This document shows positions 12,995 to 22,885 of a stretch of 38,111 nucleotides of DNA, in pieces. Location of the stretch: assembly GCA_022321325.1 (NCBI GenBank), contig JAKOEO010000005.1, forward strand, positions 1 to 38,111. The letters run 5' to 3'. Numbering within the stretch: position 1 is the first letter of the stretch; each line of letters opens with the position of its first letter. Source of the stretch: Candidatus Magnetominusculus sp. LBB02. GTDB taxonomy: Bacteria > Nitrospirota > Thermodesulfovibrionia > Thermodesulfovibrionales > Magnetobacteriaceae. The notes under the pieces are model-generated. The model was not told where the DNA came from and did no database searches. It worked only from the letters and a program-made list of their open reading frames with translations. A program made the position numbers and the translations under genes.

Positions 12995-15637
12995 TTATTT
13001 TGTGGTTCTTATTATGTCGTATATGGCGGCAAGTGCGGCCTCTGCTTTTTCTATCTCTTTTGTGCCGCCCTGGGCCATGTCCGGCCTTCCGCCGCCTCTG
13101 CCTCCGGCTAACTCTGCCGCTGCCTTTAAAATCTTGCCCGCGTGGTATTTATCTGTCAAGTCCTTCGTAACCATCGCTATAAATGACATCTGCCCGTCCA
13201 GCTCCGACGCCGCTATTACTATGCCCGTACCTATGCCGTCTTTCAATTTGTCTGCAAAATCCCTCAAATCCTTCTGATCTAACCCGTCCCTTCTTGAGAC
13301 CAACACCTTTACCCCGTCTACTTCCTCTACAGATTCCATAAATGACGATATGTCCCGGCCCATGTTCTGCTGCTTCATAGACTGGAGTTCTTTCTCAACT
13401 TCTTTGAGTTTCTTTATAACCGCAGGGAGCTTCTCAAGCGGCGCCTCCGTCTTTAATAACTCTGCCACCGTTTTGAGTTCGCCTATCTTATTTCGCGTTA
13501 GCGCCAGGCTTGCCGTCCCGGTTATCGCCTCTATTCTCCTTACGCCTGAGGCTATGCTGCCCTCAGATAGTATCATAAACGGGCCTATTTGGCCGGTCGC
13601 CTGGCAGTGCGTCCCCCCGCAGAGTTCCTTGCTAAACCCCTCTACCTCTACCACGCGCACCTCTGCGCCATATTTTTCGTCAAACAGCGCCGTAGCCCCC
13701 GACTCTATCGCCTCATTTATATCCATTACGCGCGTCGTTACCGGCAGGTCTTCCATGATTTTAGCGTTTATCATGTCCTCAAGCCTCTGCCTCTCCTCCT
13801 CCGCAATAGGATAGAAGTGCGTGAAGTCAAAGCGCAGCCTCTCGGCTGAGACCAGCGAACCGGCCTGCTTTATATGGTCGCCCAGCAAACTCCTCAGCGC
13901 CGCGTGAAGCAGGTGCGTTGCCGTGTGGTTGCGTGCCGCAGCCGTCCTCAACCTCTTGTCAACCTTGCATGACACACGCTCAGACTTTTTCAGCGCGCCG
14001 CTTTTTACATGTACCTTGTGTATGATTAATTTATTTGGCGTTTTCTTCGTATCTCTGACTTCAACTACCGCCTTTGCGGTCTGGATAATCCCAAGATCTC
14101 CCGCCTGACCGCCTGACTCACCATAAAAGGGCGACTTATCGAGGATTATCTCGCCGTCCTCGCCCTTGTGCAATATGTCCACAGGCTCGCCGTCTTTAAG
14201 CAGCAGCATAGCTGTTGAGTCGGTCTCTAAGTAGTCATATCCAAGGAAATGCGTCTGCCCGCTTTCTCTTACCGTCTCATTATAGATTGCACCGGCAGCG
14301 CTTGCACCACCCGCTTGCTCCTCATTCCATGAGAGCTTTCCACGCGTCCTCTGCTTGTTCATCTCCTCGTCGAAGCCTTCCTCGTCAACCTTGAGGCCGT
14401 TTTCCTTAGCCGTCTCCATCGTTAAATCCATCGGAAAGCCATAGGTGTCATAAAGCCGAAATGCCTCGCCGCCCGATATAACGCCCTCTCCTGCGGCCTT
14501 CACACCGGCAATTATCTCATCCAGCTTTTCAGAACCCTGGTCAAGCGTCCTGAAAAACCTCTCCTCTTCAAATTTCAATATCTCCTCAGAGCGCTCCCTC
14601 TCTTTCGGCAGCTCTGGATAGATATCCCCGGCGGCCTCGATAACGGCGCGAATCAACTTATGCAGGAACGGCTTCCCTACGCCAAGTTTTCTGGCGTGCC
14701 TTGAGGCCCGGCGAATTATTCGCCTTGCCACATAGCCCCTTCCATCGTTTGACGGCATCAACCCCTCTGACAGTAAAAACGTTACCGCCCTGATATGGTC
14801 TGCTATCACCCTTATTGACACATCTTTATTTTTATCTTTTCCATAACTAACGTGCGCCTTTGAGGTGATGGCCTCTATAATTGGCGCAAATATGTCCGTA
14901 TCGAAATTATTCAGTTTCTTTTGCAGGACACTTGTAATGCGCTCAAGCCCCATCCCTGTGTCTATGCTGGGCTTAGGAAGTGGATTAAGCGTGCCGTCTG
15001 CCGCCCTGTCATATTGCATAAAGACGAGATTCCACAGCTCCAGATACCTGTCGCAGTCACACCCTACCGCGCACTCAGGCCGCCCGCAGCCTACCGCCTC
15101 GCCCTGGTCTATGATTATCTCAGAACACGGGCCGCATGGGCCGGTATCGCCCATCTGCCAAAAATTGTCCTTCGCCCCAAGCCTTACTATCTTATCCGCC
15201 TTCAGCTCCGTATGCCCTGTCCAAAGCTTTATCGCCTCATCGTCGTCTTCATATACCGACACCCATAGTTTGTCCTTTGGCAGCTTATACCAGCCAGTCA
15301 GAAGTTCCCACGCAAACACTATGGCGTCCTTTTTAAAATAATCCCCAAACGAAAAGTTCCCCAGCATCTCAAAAAAAGTGTGATGGCGCGCTGTAAATCC
15401 TACGTTTTCTATGTCACTCTGCTTACCCCCGGCACGCATACACTTCTGGCACGATGTAGCACGGCTGTAGCCCGGCATATCAGTTCCTAAAAACGCGCCC
15501 TTAAACTGAACCATCCCCGCACTTGTAAACAGCAGCGACGGGTCGTTCTTAGGTATAAGTGAATAGCTCTTTACCGGCTCATGGCCGTGCTGCCTGAAAT
15601 ATTCTAAGAACCGCTCTCTTATCTCTTTTCCTTTCAT
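12995..15637 (-). CDS. alaS: Alanyl-tRNA synthetase
   Basis: An 880-residue class II synthetase that charges tRNA-Ala in the cytoplasm. The N-terminal catalytic domain begins KEIRERFLEYFRQHGHEPV, with FTSAGMVQFKGAFLG and the HHTFFEMLGNFSFGDYF motif. The editing domain carries NHTATHLLHAALR and CGGTHCQATGQIG, which bind the metal and remove mischarged serine or glycine. A C-Ala domain ends the protein. Length is normal. The start overlaps recX by 4 nt, so recA-recX-alaS forms a coupled set. This arrangement is found in many bacteria. Confidence 0.98.
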   Translation of the reverse strand: MKGKEIRERFLEYFRQHGHEPVKSYSLIPKNDPSLLFTSAGMVQFKGAFLGTDMPGYSRATSCQKCMRAGGKQSDIENVGFTARHHTFFEMLGNFSFGDYFKKDAIVFAWELLTGWYKLPKDKLWVSVYEDDDEAIKLWTGHTELKADKIVRLGAKDNFWQMGDTGPCGPCSEIIIDQGEAVGCGRPECAVGCDCDRYLELWNLVFMQYDRAADGTLNPLPKPSIDTGMGLERITSVLQKKLNNFDTDIFAPIIEAITSKAHVSYGKDKNKDVSIRVIADHIRAVTFLLSEGLMPSNDGRGYVARRIIRRASRHARKLGVGKPFLHKLIRAVIEAAGDIYPELPKERERSEEILKFEEERFFRTLDQGSEKLDEIIAGVKAAGEGVISGGEAFRLYDTYGFPMDLTMETAKENGLKVDEEGFDEEMNKQRTRGKLSWNEEQAGGASAAGAIYNETVRESGQTHFLGYDYLETDSTAMLLLKDGEPVDILHKGEDGEIILDKSPFYGESGGQAGDLGIIQTAKAVVEVRDTKKTPNKLIIHKVHVKSGALKKSERVSCKVDKRLRTAAARNHTATHLLHAALRSLLGDHIKQAGSLVSAERLRFDFTHFYPIAEEERQRLEDMINAKIMEDLPVTTRVMDINEAIESGATALFDEKYGAEVRVVEVEGFSKELCGGTHCQATGQIGPFMILSEGSIASGVRRIEAITGTASLALTRNKIGELKTVAELLKTEAPLEKLPAVIKKLKEVEKELQSMKQQNMGRDISSFMESVEEVDGVKVLVSRRDGLDQKDLRDFADKLKDGIGTGIVIAASELDGQMSFIAMVTKDLTDKYHAGKILKAAAELAGGRGGGRPDMAQGGTKEIEKAEAALAAIYDIIRTTK

Positions 15638-16128
15638 CTGGCGTCAACCTTTTCCAATTCCACAGAATCTCCGCACATCCTTTCATATTCTCTCATAGCC
15701 TTATGGATTGTCTCATAGCCATAGCCCTTTCTCTGGAGCTGGCCGTAGAGACGGTTAATTTTAACCTTTAACGGCAGTTTTTTTAAATACCTTTCTTTCT
15801 TAGTGATAAGTATTTTTGCATTTTCCAACTGCTCATCAGGCGGCATTGCAATAGCGCTGATTATGCCATCAGAGATGCCGCGCCTTCTAAGGTAAAATCT
15901 ACAGCCGCCTTCGCCAAGCAGCCTCACATCTTTGCAGTAGCGCAGGATGGCCTCAGCAGTCCTTTGGTCATTTATGAGGCCAACCGCCTTCAACTCCGCG
16001 ACAGCCGTGTCAATCAGGTCAGGGTCGTAGCCCTTGTCTTTTAGCTTTGTCCTTAGTTCGCCTTCGGACCTGTCTCTTATGCCTAATAGTTTAAGCGCAT
16101 AACTTTTGATATTAGGCGCAGATTTCAC
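15634..16128 (-). CDS. recX: RecA regulator RecX
   Basis: A 164-residue RecX, a small all-helical protein built from tandem three-helix repeats that binds RecA filaments and limits their activity. The N-terminal repeat ([21 protein letters not shown]) and the next ([21 protein letters not shown]) are typical. The GTG start overlaps the recA stop as GTGA, so RecX is made in step with RecA. It overlaps alaS by 4 nt downstream. Confidence 0.93.
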   Translation of the reverse strand: MKSAPNIKSYALKLLGIRDRSEGELRTKLKDKGYDPDLIDTAVAELKAVGLINDQRTAEAILRYCKDVRLLGEGGCRFYLRRRGISDGIISAIAMPPDEQLENAKILITKKERYLKKLPLKVKINRLYGQLQRKGYGYETIHKAMREYERMCGDSVELEKVDAR

Positions 16129-17171
16129 TCTTCCTCAGGGGTTGGAACAGCGATTGAAATATGCCCGTGTTCGCGTATTTTGGTCTCAATTTCAGCCATA
16201 ACGGCCTCGTTTTCCAGAAGATATTTCTTGGCGTTATCTCTGCCCTGGCCAAGTTTTGTGCTGCCGAAACTGTACCATGTACCGGCGCGCTCAATTATCC
16301 CCTTGTCCGCTCCGATGTCAACCAGCTCTCCGGCCTTCGATATGCCCTCGTTATAGTATATGTCAAACTCGGCCTGCCTAAATGGCGGGGCAACCTTGTT
16401 TTTCTGTATTTTCACCCTTACGCGCCCGCCCAGTACCTCCTGATTTACCTTCAGGCTGTCTATCTTTCTTATGTCGAGGCGCATGGATGAGTAAAACTTG
16501 AGCGCGTTGCCGCCGGTAGTGGTCTCCGGGCTTCCATACATGACGCCTATCTTGTGGCGTATCTGATTTATGAAAATCACTGCGGTGTTGCTCCTCGATA
16601 TGGCCGAGGTCAGCTTCCTCAGAGCCTGGCTCATCAGCCTTGCCTGAAGGCCGGGAAGCTGGTCGCCCATGTCGCCCTCTATCTCTGCACGCGGTACAAG
16701 GGCCGCAACCGAATCTATGACTATAATGTCCAGGGCGTTGCTCCTTACCAGCGTTTCGCACACCTCAAGGGCCTGTTCGCCGCTGTCAGGCTGAGAGATC
16801 AGCAGATCTGCCACCTTTACCCCTATGCGCGTGGCATAGCTGACGTCAAGGGCGTGTTCGGCGTCTATGAAGGCCGCAACGCCTCCAGTCTTCTGCGCCT
16901 GCGCAATGGTGCTCAGCGACAAGGTGGTCTTGCCGGAGGATTCCGGGCCATATATCTCCGTTACCCTTCCACGCGGGATGCCCCCTACGCCGGTTGCCAA
17001 GTCCAATGTGAGCGAACCCGTAGGGATTACCTTTATGCCCTCGGCTATGGCGTCCTCTCCCAGTTTCATTATTGTGCCTTTGCCGAAACTCTTTTCTATC
17101 TGCGCTATGGCAGCTTCTATCGCCTTTTCCTTGTTTCTGTCTTTGTCGTTTCTTTCCTTTTCCTTTGTCAT
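16125..17171 (-). CDS. recA: Recombinase RecA
   Basis: A 348-residue RecA, the ATP-dependent strand-exchange protein and SOS co-protease. Walker A is GPESSGKT at 75-82. [20 protein letters not shown] contains Walker [18 protein letters not shown] the L1 region and [19 protein letters not shown] the L2 region. The N-terminus is rich in Lys and Glu and the tail is acidic (TPEEE), both normal. AGGAGG lies just upstream of the ATG. It heads the recA-recX-alaS unit. I see no LexA box of the E. coli or B. subtilis type in the 106-bp upstream gap. Confidence 0.99.
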   Translation of the reverse strand: MTKEKERNDKDRNKEKAIEAAIAQIEKSFGKGTIMKLGEDAIAEGIKVIPTGSLTLDLATGVGGIPRGRVTEIYGPESSGKTTLSLSTIAQAQKTGGVAAFIDAEHALDVSYATRIGVKVADLLISQPDSGEQALEVCETLVRSNALDIIVIDSVAALVPRAEIEGDMGDQLPGLQARLMSQALRKLTSAISRSNTAVIFINQIRHKIGVMYGSPETTTGGNALKFYSSMRLDIRKIDSLKVNQEVLGGRVRVKIQKNKVAPPFRQAEFDIYYNEGISKAGELVDIGADKGIIERAGTWYSFGSTKLGQGRDNAKKYLLENEAVMAEIETKIREHGHISIAVPTPEEE

Positions 17172-17223
17172 CTAATCGCCTCCTGTGGCTCCATCTCTGT
17201 CACTTACGCCGCGTCTGATGGCT

Positions 17224-17253
17224 ATTATACACTTCATTTGTAAATGCTTTCAA
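17224..17253 (-). promoter_or_regulatory. Promoter of recA-recX-alaS
   Basis: On the minus strand TTGAAA (17248-17253) is followed after 18 bp by a perfect TATAAT (17224-17229). It lies about 53 nt before the recA start codon, in the gap between cobT and recA. Confidence 0.7.
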
Positions 17254-17277
17254 ATTATTTCACTGAAAGCGCAGAAC

Positions 17278-18333
17278 TCATGACTTATCTGATACGCCCG
17301 CATCCTGAAATGTAGCCATCTCCCTGTAAATCTTCAATGAGGCATCCAGTATGGTCATCGCTATGGCCGCTCCCGTGCCCTCGCCAAGCCTCATATCCAG
17401 CTCCAGCATGGGTGTAAAGCCCATGTGCGCCAGCATTGCCCTGTGCCCTATCTCAAACGAGCGGTGGGCGCTGAACATGTACTCCTTCACCGTCTCATTC
17501 AGACCATACGCAATTACCGCACCGGCTGTGGAGATGAAACCATCTATCACAACGGGAAGCCTCAATGAGGCAGCGCCAAGGCACAGCCCGGCTATCGCCC
17601 CTATCTCCGCACCTCCCAACTTTGCCAGCACATCTATCGGGTCTTTGGCGTCAGGGGCGTTTACCGCAATGGCGCGCTCTATTACTTCGATTTTCTTTTG
17701 AAGCCCTTCATCGCCTATCCCCGTGCCTCGTCCCGTAACATCTTTGGCCGGCTTGCCTGAGAAAACGGCGGCAATTGCCGAGGACGGCGTCGTGTTGGCT
17801 ATGCCCATCTCGCCAGTTGCAAACATCCTTATACCCTTGGCGGCATATTCGTAGGCGAGGGCAATCCCAACGTTTATACATTTTACCGCCTCATCGCGGC
17901 TCATGGCCGGGCCTTTTGCTATATTTTTCGTCCCATAGACCACCTTTTTTTGTATCAGTCCCGGGCAGTCCTTAAAATCATAATTTACGCCGGCGTCCAC
18001 AACCAGCACATCCGCCCCCGCATGTCTGGAAAGCACATTGATAGCAGCCCCGCCGCGCAGGAAATTCAGCACCATCTGCGGCGTTACCTCTGCGGGGAAT
18101 GCCGAGACGCCCTCCTCTGCCACACCGTGGTCACCGGCAAACACAAACACCGCCTTCTTTGGCAACTCCGGCATGGCGTCTTCGTATATCGCCACAAGAC
18201 GTGCGGCAAACTGCTCAAGCTGCCCCAGGCTTCCCTGCGGTTTAGTTAATATATCAAGCCTGCCTTGGGCCTTATAAAAAAACTCCTTCTTTAACGGCAT
18301 GATTTTGCCGCATGTACTTTTAATTGTCTCCAT
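17278..18333 (-). CDS. cobT: Nicotinate-nucleotide:dimethylbenzimidazole phosphoribosyltransferase
   Basis: A 351-residue CobT, which makes alpha-ribazole phosphate from the lower-ligand base and nicotinate mononucleotide for cobalamin nucleotide-loop assembly. [28 protein letters not shown] and GEMGIANTT are hallmark segments. Glu318 in [10 protein letters not shown] matches the catalytic glutamate near the C-terminus. It is the last gene of the cobalamin operon, 26 bp after cobU. GGAGG lies about 13 nt before the ATG, a long spacing, so the exact start is slightly open. Confidence 0.96.
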   Translation of the reverse strand: METIKSTCGKIMPLKKEFFYKAQGRLDILTKPQGSLGQLEQFAARLVAIYEDAMPELPKKAVFVFAGDHGVAEEGVSAFPAEVTPQMVLNFLRGGAAINVLSRHAGADVLVVDAGVNYDFKDCPGLIQKKVVYGTKNIAKGPAMSRDEAVKCINVGIALAYEYAAKGIRMFATGEMGIANTTPSSAIAAVFSGKPAKDVTGRGTGIGDEGLQKKIEVIERAIAVNAPDAKDPIDVLAKLGGAEIGAIAGLCLGAASLRLPVVIDGFISTAGAVIAYGLNETVKEYMFSAHRSFEIGHRAMLAHMGFTPMLELDMRLGEGTGAAIAMTILDASLKIYREMATFQDAGVSDKS

Positions 18334-18359
18334 GAATGTTGTACATCCTCCCTATTATG

Positions 18360-18887
18360 TTATTTTAATTTTAGCGGCAGACCGCTGACTACTAAGTATA
18401 CCTCGTCTGATAGGGCGGCAGCCTGCTGATTGAGAGTACCGGCGGCGTCTCTGAAGAGCCGCGCCAGTCTATTTTCAGGCACTATTGACATGCCTACTTC
18501 GTTTGTCACCAGATAAAGAGATGTCTCTGGCGGCTGCGCTGTCTTCATTTGGTTTAAAGTTGATATGAAATCACCGCATTGTCTTTCTGCCTTCTCCGGT
18601 TCTTTCATTAATAAATTCGATAGCCAGAGCGTGAGGCAGTCAACTAAGATAACGTCATACTTTCCCGCAAGTCCGGTAATCGTCTCAGAAACGGCAAGCG
18701 GCTCTTCAAATGTCTCCCATGCGCTGTCACGCTGCCTTTTATGGGCGTCTATGCGGCAGCGCATCTCATCGTCAAGCGCCTCTGCGGTTGCAACGAAAGC
18801 CTTCTTACCAGCGCGCTGTTGTGCAAGTTTCAGAGCATATGCGCTCTTGCCGCTCCTTGAGCCTCCGGTTATCAAGACTATCTTCAT
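18360..18887 (-). CDS. cobU: Adenosylcobinamide kinase/guanylyltransferase
   Basis: A 175-residue bifunctional CobU that phosphorylates adenosylcobinamide and then forms adenosylcobinamide-GDP. The P-loop GGSRSGKS spans residues 8-15. His49, in DAHKRQR, is at the place of the guanylylated histidine. VDCLTLWLSNLL and VTNEVGMSIVPEN are characteristic. The ATG overlaps the cobJ stop as ATGA, so the two are coupled. Confidence 0.97.
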   Translation of the reverse strand: MKIVLITGGSRSGKSAYALKLAQQRAGKKAFVATAEALDDEMRCRIDAHKRQRDSAWETFEEPLAVSETITGLAGKYDVILVDCLTLWLSNLLMKEPEKAERQCGDFISTLNQMKTAQPPETSLYLVTNEVGMSIVPENRLARLFRDAAGTLNQQAAALSDEVYLVVSGLPLKLK

Positions 18888-19696
18888 GGCCGGGTCTTTC
18901 CAGAGGATGCCCCGGTAAATCTATAACCGCGCGGCGTGATTATCCAGCCGCCGTAGCTATAGGATTGAGAGTTGCCTATGACAATGGTCGTCTGCATGTC
19001 TATCTCATGGTTTAGCATATCCCCGATAGTCGTTATGGTTATAGTCTCATCCGCCCTTGCCGCACCCTTTACTATACCGGCGGGTGTCCCGGCTTTCTTA
19101 TATTTCAGCAGTATGTCTCTTGCCTTGTTAATATGAGACGGCCTTCCTTTACTCTTGGGATTATAGATAACGATGACGAAATCGGCCTCTGCCGCCGCGT
19201 GAAGGCGGCGTTCTATCAGTTCCCACGGCGTGAGCCTGTCTGAAAGGCTGATAGCGGCAAAGTCGTGCATAAGCGGCGCACCAAGGGCTGCCGAACATGA
19301 ACACAGCGCCGGGACGCCGGGTATTATCTCAACAACTGGACGTACTGCCGGTTCATTCCACCCTGCCTCATCACGCTCCTTAATCAGCTCAAGTACAAGA
19401 CCTGCCATCGCATAGACGCCCGGGTCGCCGCTGCTTATCACAGAGACAACATGGCCTCCCGCCGCTTCGTCTATAGCGGCAGCACAGCGCTTGACCTCTT
19501 GCGTCATCCCCGTGCCGATTATCTTTTTGCCCTCTATGAGGTCAGGTATCAATTCAAGATATGTCGAATAGCCTGCTACTACCGTTGAGGACGCAATTGC
19601 GGCGGCGGCCTTTGGCGTGATATGTTCCACCGCCCCAGGCCCAATGCCCACAACGTATAGGACGCCGTGTCCCTGACCGTTATTTTCTGTAGCCAT
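18884..19696 (-). CDS. cobJ: Precorrin-3B C17-methyltransferase (CobJ/CbiH)
   Basis: An SAM-dependent corrin methyltransferase of about 270 residues that methylates C17 with ring contraction. It shows VLYVVGIGPGAVEHITPKAA at the N-terminus, SSGDPGVYAMAG in the tetrapyrrole-methylase core and FVIVIYNPKSKGRP further on. I chose ATG 19696 because AAGGAG lies 7 nt upstream; ATG 19714 adds six residues without such a site. The gene overlaps cobM and cobU. With a separate CbiG present, the CbiH (anaerobic) role is more likely. Confidence 0.94.
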   Translation of the reverse strand: MATENNGQGHGVLYVVGIGPGAVEHITPKAAAAIASSTVVAGYSTYLELIPDLIEGKKIIGTGMTQEVKRCAAAIDEAAGGHVVSVISSGDPGVYAMAGLVLELIKERDEAGWNEPAVRPVVEIIPGVPALCSCSAALGAPLMHDFAAISLSDRLTPWELIERRLHAAAEADFVIVIYNPKSKGRPSHINKARDILLKYKKAGTPAGIVKGAARADETITITTIGDMLNHEIDMQTTIVIGNSQSYSYGGWIITPRGYRFTGASSGKTRP

Positions 19697-20438
19697 GCTG
19701 GAACTCCTTGTCATATAGTTTAGACTGCCTGCCGGTTGAATTTAAAGAGGCGCTAAGGGCCTCGCCCACTAAGATTAAGGCCGTTTTAGCGATACCGGCG
19801 GCCTTTACCTTTGAGGCAATATCGCTGAGCGTTCCTCTGATAATCCTCTGTTCTGGCCACGATACCTTCTCTATTACCACAGCGGGCGTCTCTTGTGGAT
19901 AGCCGGTCTTGAGTTTCTCAACCACCTTGTCTATCATCGAGACGCTTAGAAATATCACCATCGCCGCCTTATGGCTTGACAACGCGCCGAGGTCTTCGGT
20001 CTTTGGGACGGGAGTTCTGCCCTCCATGCGGGTGAAAATCACCGTCTGCGTTATCTCTGGAATGGTTAGTTCCATTTTCAGGGCTGCCGCCGCCGCTGCC
20101 GCAGATGAGACCCCCGGTATGACCTCATACTCGATGGCCATCTCACGCAGCTTCTCTATTTGCTCCGATATGGCGCTATAGAAAGAGGTATCCCCTGTGT
20201 GAAGCCTGACAACTGCCTTACCGGCCTTAGCACCTTCCGCAATTATATCAACTATCTCCTGAAGCGCCATGCCCGCAGAGTCATAGACCTCGGCCTTCAG
20301 ACCGGCCACAATTGCGGGATTGACGAGGCTGCCCGCGTATATTACCACATCGGCGCTGTCCAGCAGCCGCCTGCCCTTTATTGTTATCAGCTCTGGGTCA
20401 CCGGGGCCTGCCCCTACGAAATAAACCTTAGCGGTCAT
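19680..20438 (-). CDS. cobM: Precorrin-4 C11-methyltransferase (CobM/CbiF)
   Basis: A 252-residue tetrapyrrole methylase acting at C11 of the corrin ring. VYFVGAGPGDPELITIKG and the ADVVIYAGSLVNP segment are diagnostic, followed by LHTGDTSFYSAISEQ and YEVIPGVSSAAAAAA. The ATG overlaps the cbiG-cobK stop as ATGA. Context with CbiG argues for the cobalt-first (CbiF) route. Confidence 0.96.
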   Translation of the reverse strand: MTAKVYFVGAGPGDPELITIKGRRLLDSADVVIYAGSLVNPAIVAGLKAEVYDSAGMALQEIVDIIAEGAKAGKAVVRLHTGDTSFYSAISEQIEKLREMAIEYEVIPGVSSAAAAAAALKMELTIPEITQTVIFTRMEGRTPVPKTEDLGALSSHKAAMVIFLSVSMIDKVVEKLKTGYPQETPAVVIEKVSWPEQRIIRGTLSDIASKVKAAGIAKTALILVGEALSASLNSTGRQSKLYDKEFQHGYRK

Positions 20439-21973
20439 CGCTCAACCACAATCAGATAAATCCCGCAGTCAATCGCCGCGTTTACCTTTTCATAGAAACC
20501 GCCCTCTTTGCCGGTCTTTTTGGTAATCAGGCAGTCAATTGCGTACTGCCGAATTGTCGCCTCATTGAGCGCAGTAGAAAACGGCCCCTGCATGGCTATG
20601 ATATTGGCTGATTTTACGCCTTCCTCAAGCGCGCTCTTTATCGAGTGCTCAAAGGGCAGCACACGCACTATAACCTCCACGCCGCCGGCCTCCGAAAGCG
20701 GCCTTACGAAGCTAAGCTCCTTTGAGCCGGTCGTAAAGAGCGGACGTTTTACCTTAAGGGCGAGAATCTTGTCTATGGCCTGCGACAGCGAGGATACATA
20801 GAATAATTTCCCGTAATTGAATTCGTTATCAAACTCGGTCACACGCACCCTTGAGTCATAGGCAATAGAAAGGTCTGCGGCCACTGACTTCGCAAGCGGC
20901 GTGATAAGCTCCGCATACGGGTGGGTGCAGTCTATAATTTTTGTGATGGCGTGTTTTTTTATAAATCTTTTCAGCATCTCTGCCGTTGAGAAATTTTCTA
21001 AGATTGCCCTTTCGCCAAATTTCTCCTTAAACAGATTAAAACCGTACTCGGTAACACAGGATACAAGGAATTCCTCGCCGTTTGCCAGTAGTTCATTGCC
21101 CATGTTGACACCCTCGGTCGTGCCGCCGAGAATGAGAATTTGGCCGCCGCCTTTTAAGTCGAATCTCGGCTCTTGCGGGCCGGGAAAAAGCGTCTCGCGC
21201 GCTATCGCCACGGTTACGCCGTCGAAGATTGTCTTAGGAAGCACGAGCCTTGAGCTGCTGCCACTAAGCGCAGCCGCCGGTTCAGAGACCCCATAGACGC
21301 CTATTGACCTATAGACCATATCGGAGCGCGCCGCGGCGGTGTTTCTCTCATAGTACGTATCAATCATCCACTTAGGGATAAACCTCAGATACAGATGAAG
21401 GGATGAGGCCGCGTCAAGCAGTCCCTGTTCGTCCCTTTTAACCCACGCCGAGGCAAGGCATCTGATGTTATCTGTTTTAATGCCCGCCTTTTTGCAGCCT
21501 TCAGTGATGGCGGCGATGATGGCCTCTTTTTTTGCGCCTTTGACGCACCCTACGCCGCAGGTGTAAATCCTCAGAGAATCTGTGGCGGTGGTAACCACCG
21601 GCTGTGCCCCTGTGATGGAGCTTGTCAGATAGGTCAGGGCGTTTGCCCCGCCTTCATGGCCGGAGAGAGTGCTGATAGCAAATCTACCGGCCTCATCGAG
21701 GGTGACGACCGCCGGGTCTTCAAGTTTATTCCTCATCAACGGCGCTATTACGCGGTTGACAATCCCCAGAGACATGATAAATACGAGGCCGCTGTACTGG
21801 TTAAATACCTCGGCTGTGTGGGCGGAGATGGAATCAAACGCGTGAGTCTTTGAACGTCCCTTTGCCTCTATTAAGACGCCGGTCTTAACGTGCAGATCTG
21901 CCGCGGTCTCAGAGGCTATCTTCTGAGCCAGAGCTACGCCATTTTGAGTTATGCAAAATACGGCAATATCCAT
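20435..21973 (-). CDS. CbiG-CobK fusion: cobalt-precorrin-5A hydrolase / precorrin-6A reductase
   Basis: About 512 residues joining two cobalamin enzymes. The N-terminal half is CbiG (FCITQNGVALAQKI, then LSGHEGGANALTYL and YTCGVGCVKGAKKEAI), which opens the lactone ring of cobalt-precorrin-5A. The C-terminal half, from about GGGQILILGGTTEG, is CobK/CbiJ, the NAD(P)H-dependent precorrin-6A reductase; DCTHPYAELIT and FTTGSKEL are typical. CbiG points to the anaerobic, early-cobalt route. The longest frame begins at 22063, but the predicted transcript starts near 22001, so ATG 21973 or 21985 is more likely. It is the first gene of the cobalamin operon. Confidence 0.93.
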   Translation of the reverse strand: MDIAVFCITQNGVALAQKIASETAADLHVKTGVLIEAKGRSKTHAFDSISAHTAEVFNQYSGLVFIMSLGIVNRVIAPLMRNKLEDPAVVTLDEAGRFAISTLSGHEGGANALTYLTSSITGAQPVVTTATDSLRIYTCGVGCVKGAKKEAIIAAITEGCKKAGIKTDNIRCLASAWVKRDEQGLLDAASSLHLYLRFIPKWMIDTYYERNTAAARSDMVYRSIGVYGVSEPAAALSGSSSRLVLPKTIFDGVTVAIARETLFPGPQEPRFDLKGGGQILILGGTTEGVNMGNELLANGEEFLVSCVTEYGFNLFKEKFGERAILENFSTAEMLKRFIKKHAITKIIDCTHPYAELITPLAKSVAADLSIAYDSRVRVTEFDNEFNYGKLFYVSSLSQAIDKILALKVKRPLFTTGSKELSFVRPLSEAGGVEVIVRVLPFEHSIKSALEEGVKSANIIAMQGPFSTALNEATIRQYAIDCLITKKTGKEGGFYEKVNAAIDCGIYLIVVER

Positions 21974-22007
21974 AGCGTTAATCATTCCCTTGCAGCGTTT
22001 AGCGGCT

Positions 22008-22035
22008 ATTGTAGCATTAACGGCGAAGCGGTGAA
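22008..22035 (-). promoter_or_regulatory. Promoter of the cobalamin operon
   Basis: On the minus strand TTCACC (22030-22035, 4/6) is followed after 16 bp by TACAAT (22008-22013, 5/6). The transcript would start near 22001, about 28 nt before ATG 21973. That leaves no room for a cobalamin riboswitch between promoter and gene, and I see none. Confidence 0.5.
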
Positions 22036-22094
22036 CAGGGGGGTGACAGCGGCAAGACTTCAATAATGGCGAAAGCGGAAATGTCCTAAGGATA

Positions 22095-22568
22095 TCAGGC
22101 CGTCTCAGTGTGTTTAGCAGCCTCCAGCGCCTTTATTCTGGTGAATGACTTCAGCGCCGCCCTTGTCAATATTTCTCTTAATTCGCCGTCTTGTATATTG
22201 GCAGATAGAGACTCAACATAGGCAATCTCCCCTCTTGACAGTTCAACTTTGGGAAGTTCTGGCTCTGCCTTAGGGCTTGGCCATTCTACAGAGCCTGGCC
22301 TGAGTCTGACTGAGGCAACTCCAAACTCCCTAAGCTTAGAGACAAACGTATCCTTGTGAAAACTAAGCTCTTTCATCCAGACATTGGAGCTGACGTTTAT
22401 CGTAAGCTGCGCGTTTTTATAAAACGCAGGTTGACAGTTAAACGAAGAAGGAGGGCCGATAAGCGCGTGCCAACTGCTTTTAATCTTCTCCAGCCTCATC
22501 GCATCCTCCATGCCAAGGCTCTCGGCAAGGGATTCGATGACCGTCGCGGCCCTCTGAAGCCTGCTCAT
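22095..22568 (-). CDS. DUF721 (DciA-like) protein
   Basis: A 157-residue protein with an N-terminal DUF721 domain of about 100 residues. The conserved pattern is a Trp near residue 33 in WHALIGP, then LTINVSSNVWMKELSFHK. DciA members load or regulate the replicative helicase DnaB in bacteria that lack DnaC; whether this one does so is inference. The C-terminal 60 residues form a separate, probably helical tail. It follows rpmB by 15 nt on the same strand. No clear ribosome-binding site precedes the ATG, so translation may depend on rpmB. Confidence 0.8.
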   Translation of the reverse strand: MSRLQRAATVIESLAESLGMEDAMRLEKIKSSWHALIGPPSSFNCQPAFYKNAQLTINVSSNVWMKELSFHKDTFVSKLREFGVASVRLRPGSVEWPSPKAEPELPKVELSRGEIAYVESLSANIQDGELREILTRAALKSFTRIKALEAAKHTETA

Positions 22569-22583
22569 AAAAACTACTCTGCT

Positions 22584-22772
22584 CTATACGGCCTTTTTTA
22601 TCTTGCCCGAACGCAGACACCTTGTGCAGATAGATACCTTTCTTGGGCCTTTGTCAGTGATTGCCCGAACAGGTTGAAGATTGGGATGAAACCACCGCTT
22701 CGTCTTATTATTGGCATGGCTGACGTTGTTACCGACAACCTTTGCCTTTCCGCATACATAACAGCTTGCCAC
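22584..22772 (-). CDS. rpmB: Ribosomal protein bL28
   Basis: A 62-residue bL28 of the 50S subunit. It begins [20 protein letters not shown] and contains [11 protein letters not shown]. Cys4/Cys7 and Cys49/Cys52 form the two CxxC pairs of the zinc-binding version. The start codon is GTG with GGAGG 8 nt upstream. Confidence 0.98.
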   Translation of the reverse strand: MASCYVCGKAKVVGNNVSHANNKTKRWFHPNLQPVRAITDKGPRKVSICTRCLRSGKIKKAV

Positions 22773-22808
22773 TATATTATCCTCCTAATCCGACGCTCTT
22801 AATCAGTA

Positions 22809-22817
22809 ATTATAACA
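22809..22817 (-). promoter_or_regulatory. Extended -10 promoter of rpmB
   Basis: On the minus strand TGTTATAAT forms a perfect extended -10 element. The -35 region 17 bp upstream reads TTACTT, a weak match. It lies about 37 nt before the GTG start, leaving room for the good ribosome-binding site. Confidence 0.6.
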
Positions 22818-22885
22818 GACCATCTTTGAATAAGTAAATTACCAGTTTATCATTTCAGGAAAAATAATGTAGTATAGTTAATCTT

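Noticed and set aside
16129-16294. 60-residue frame overlapping the recA 3' end
   Set aside because: Out-of-frame shadow of recA.
17172-17277. SOS (LexA) box upstream of recA
   Set aside because: No CTG-N10-CAG or GAAC-N4-GTTC element found; CTG-N6-CAG in the region has the wrong spacing.
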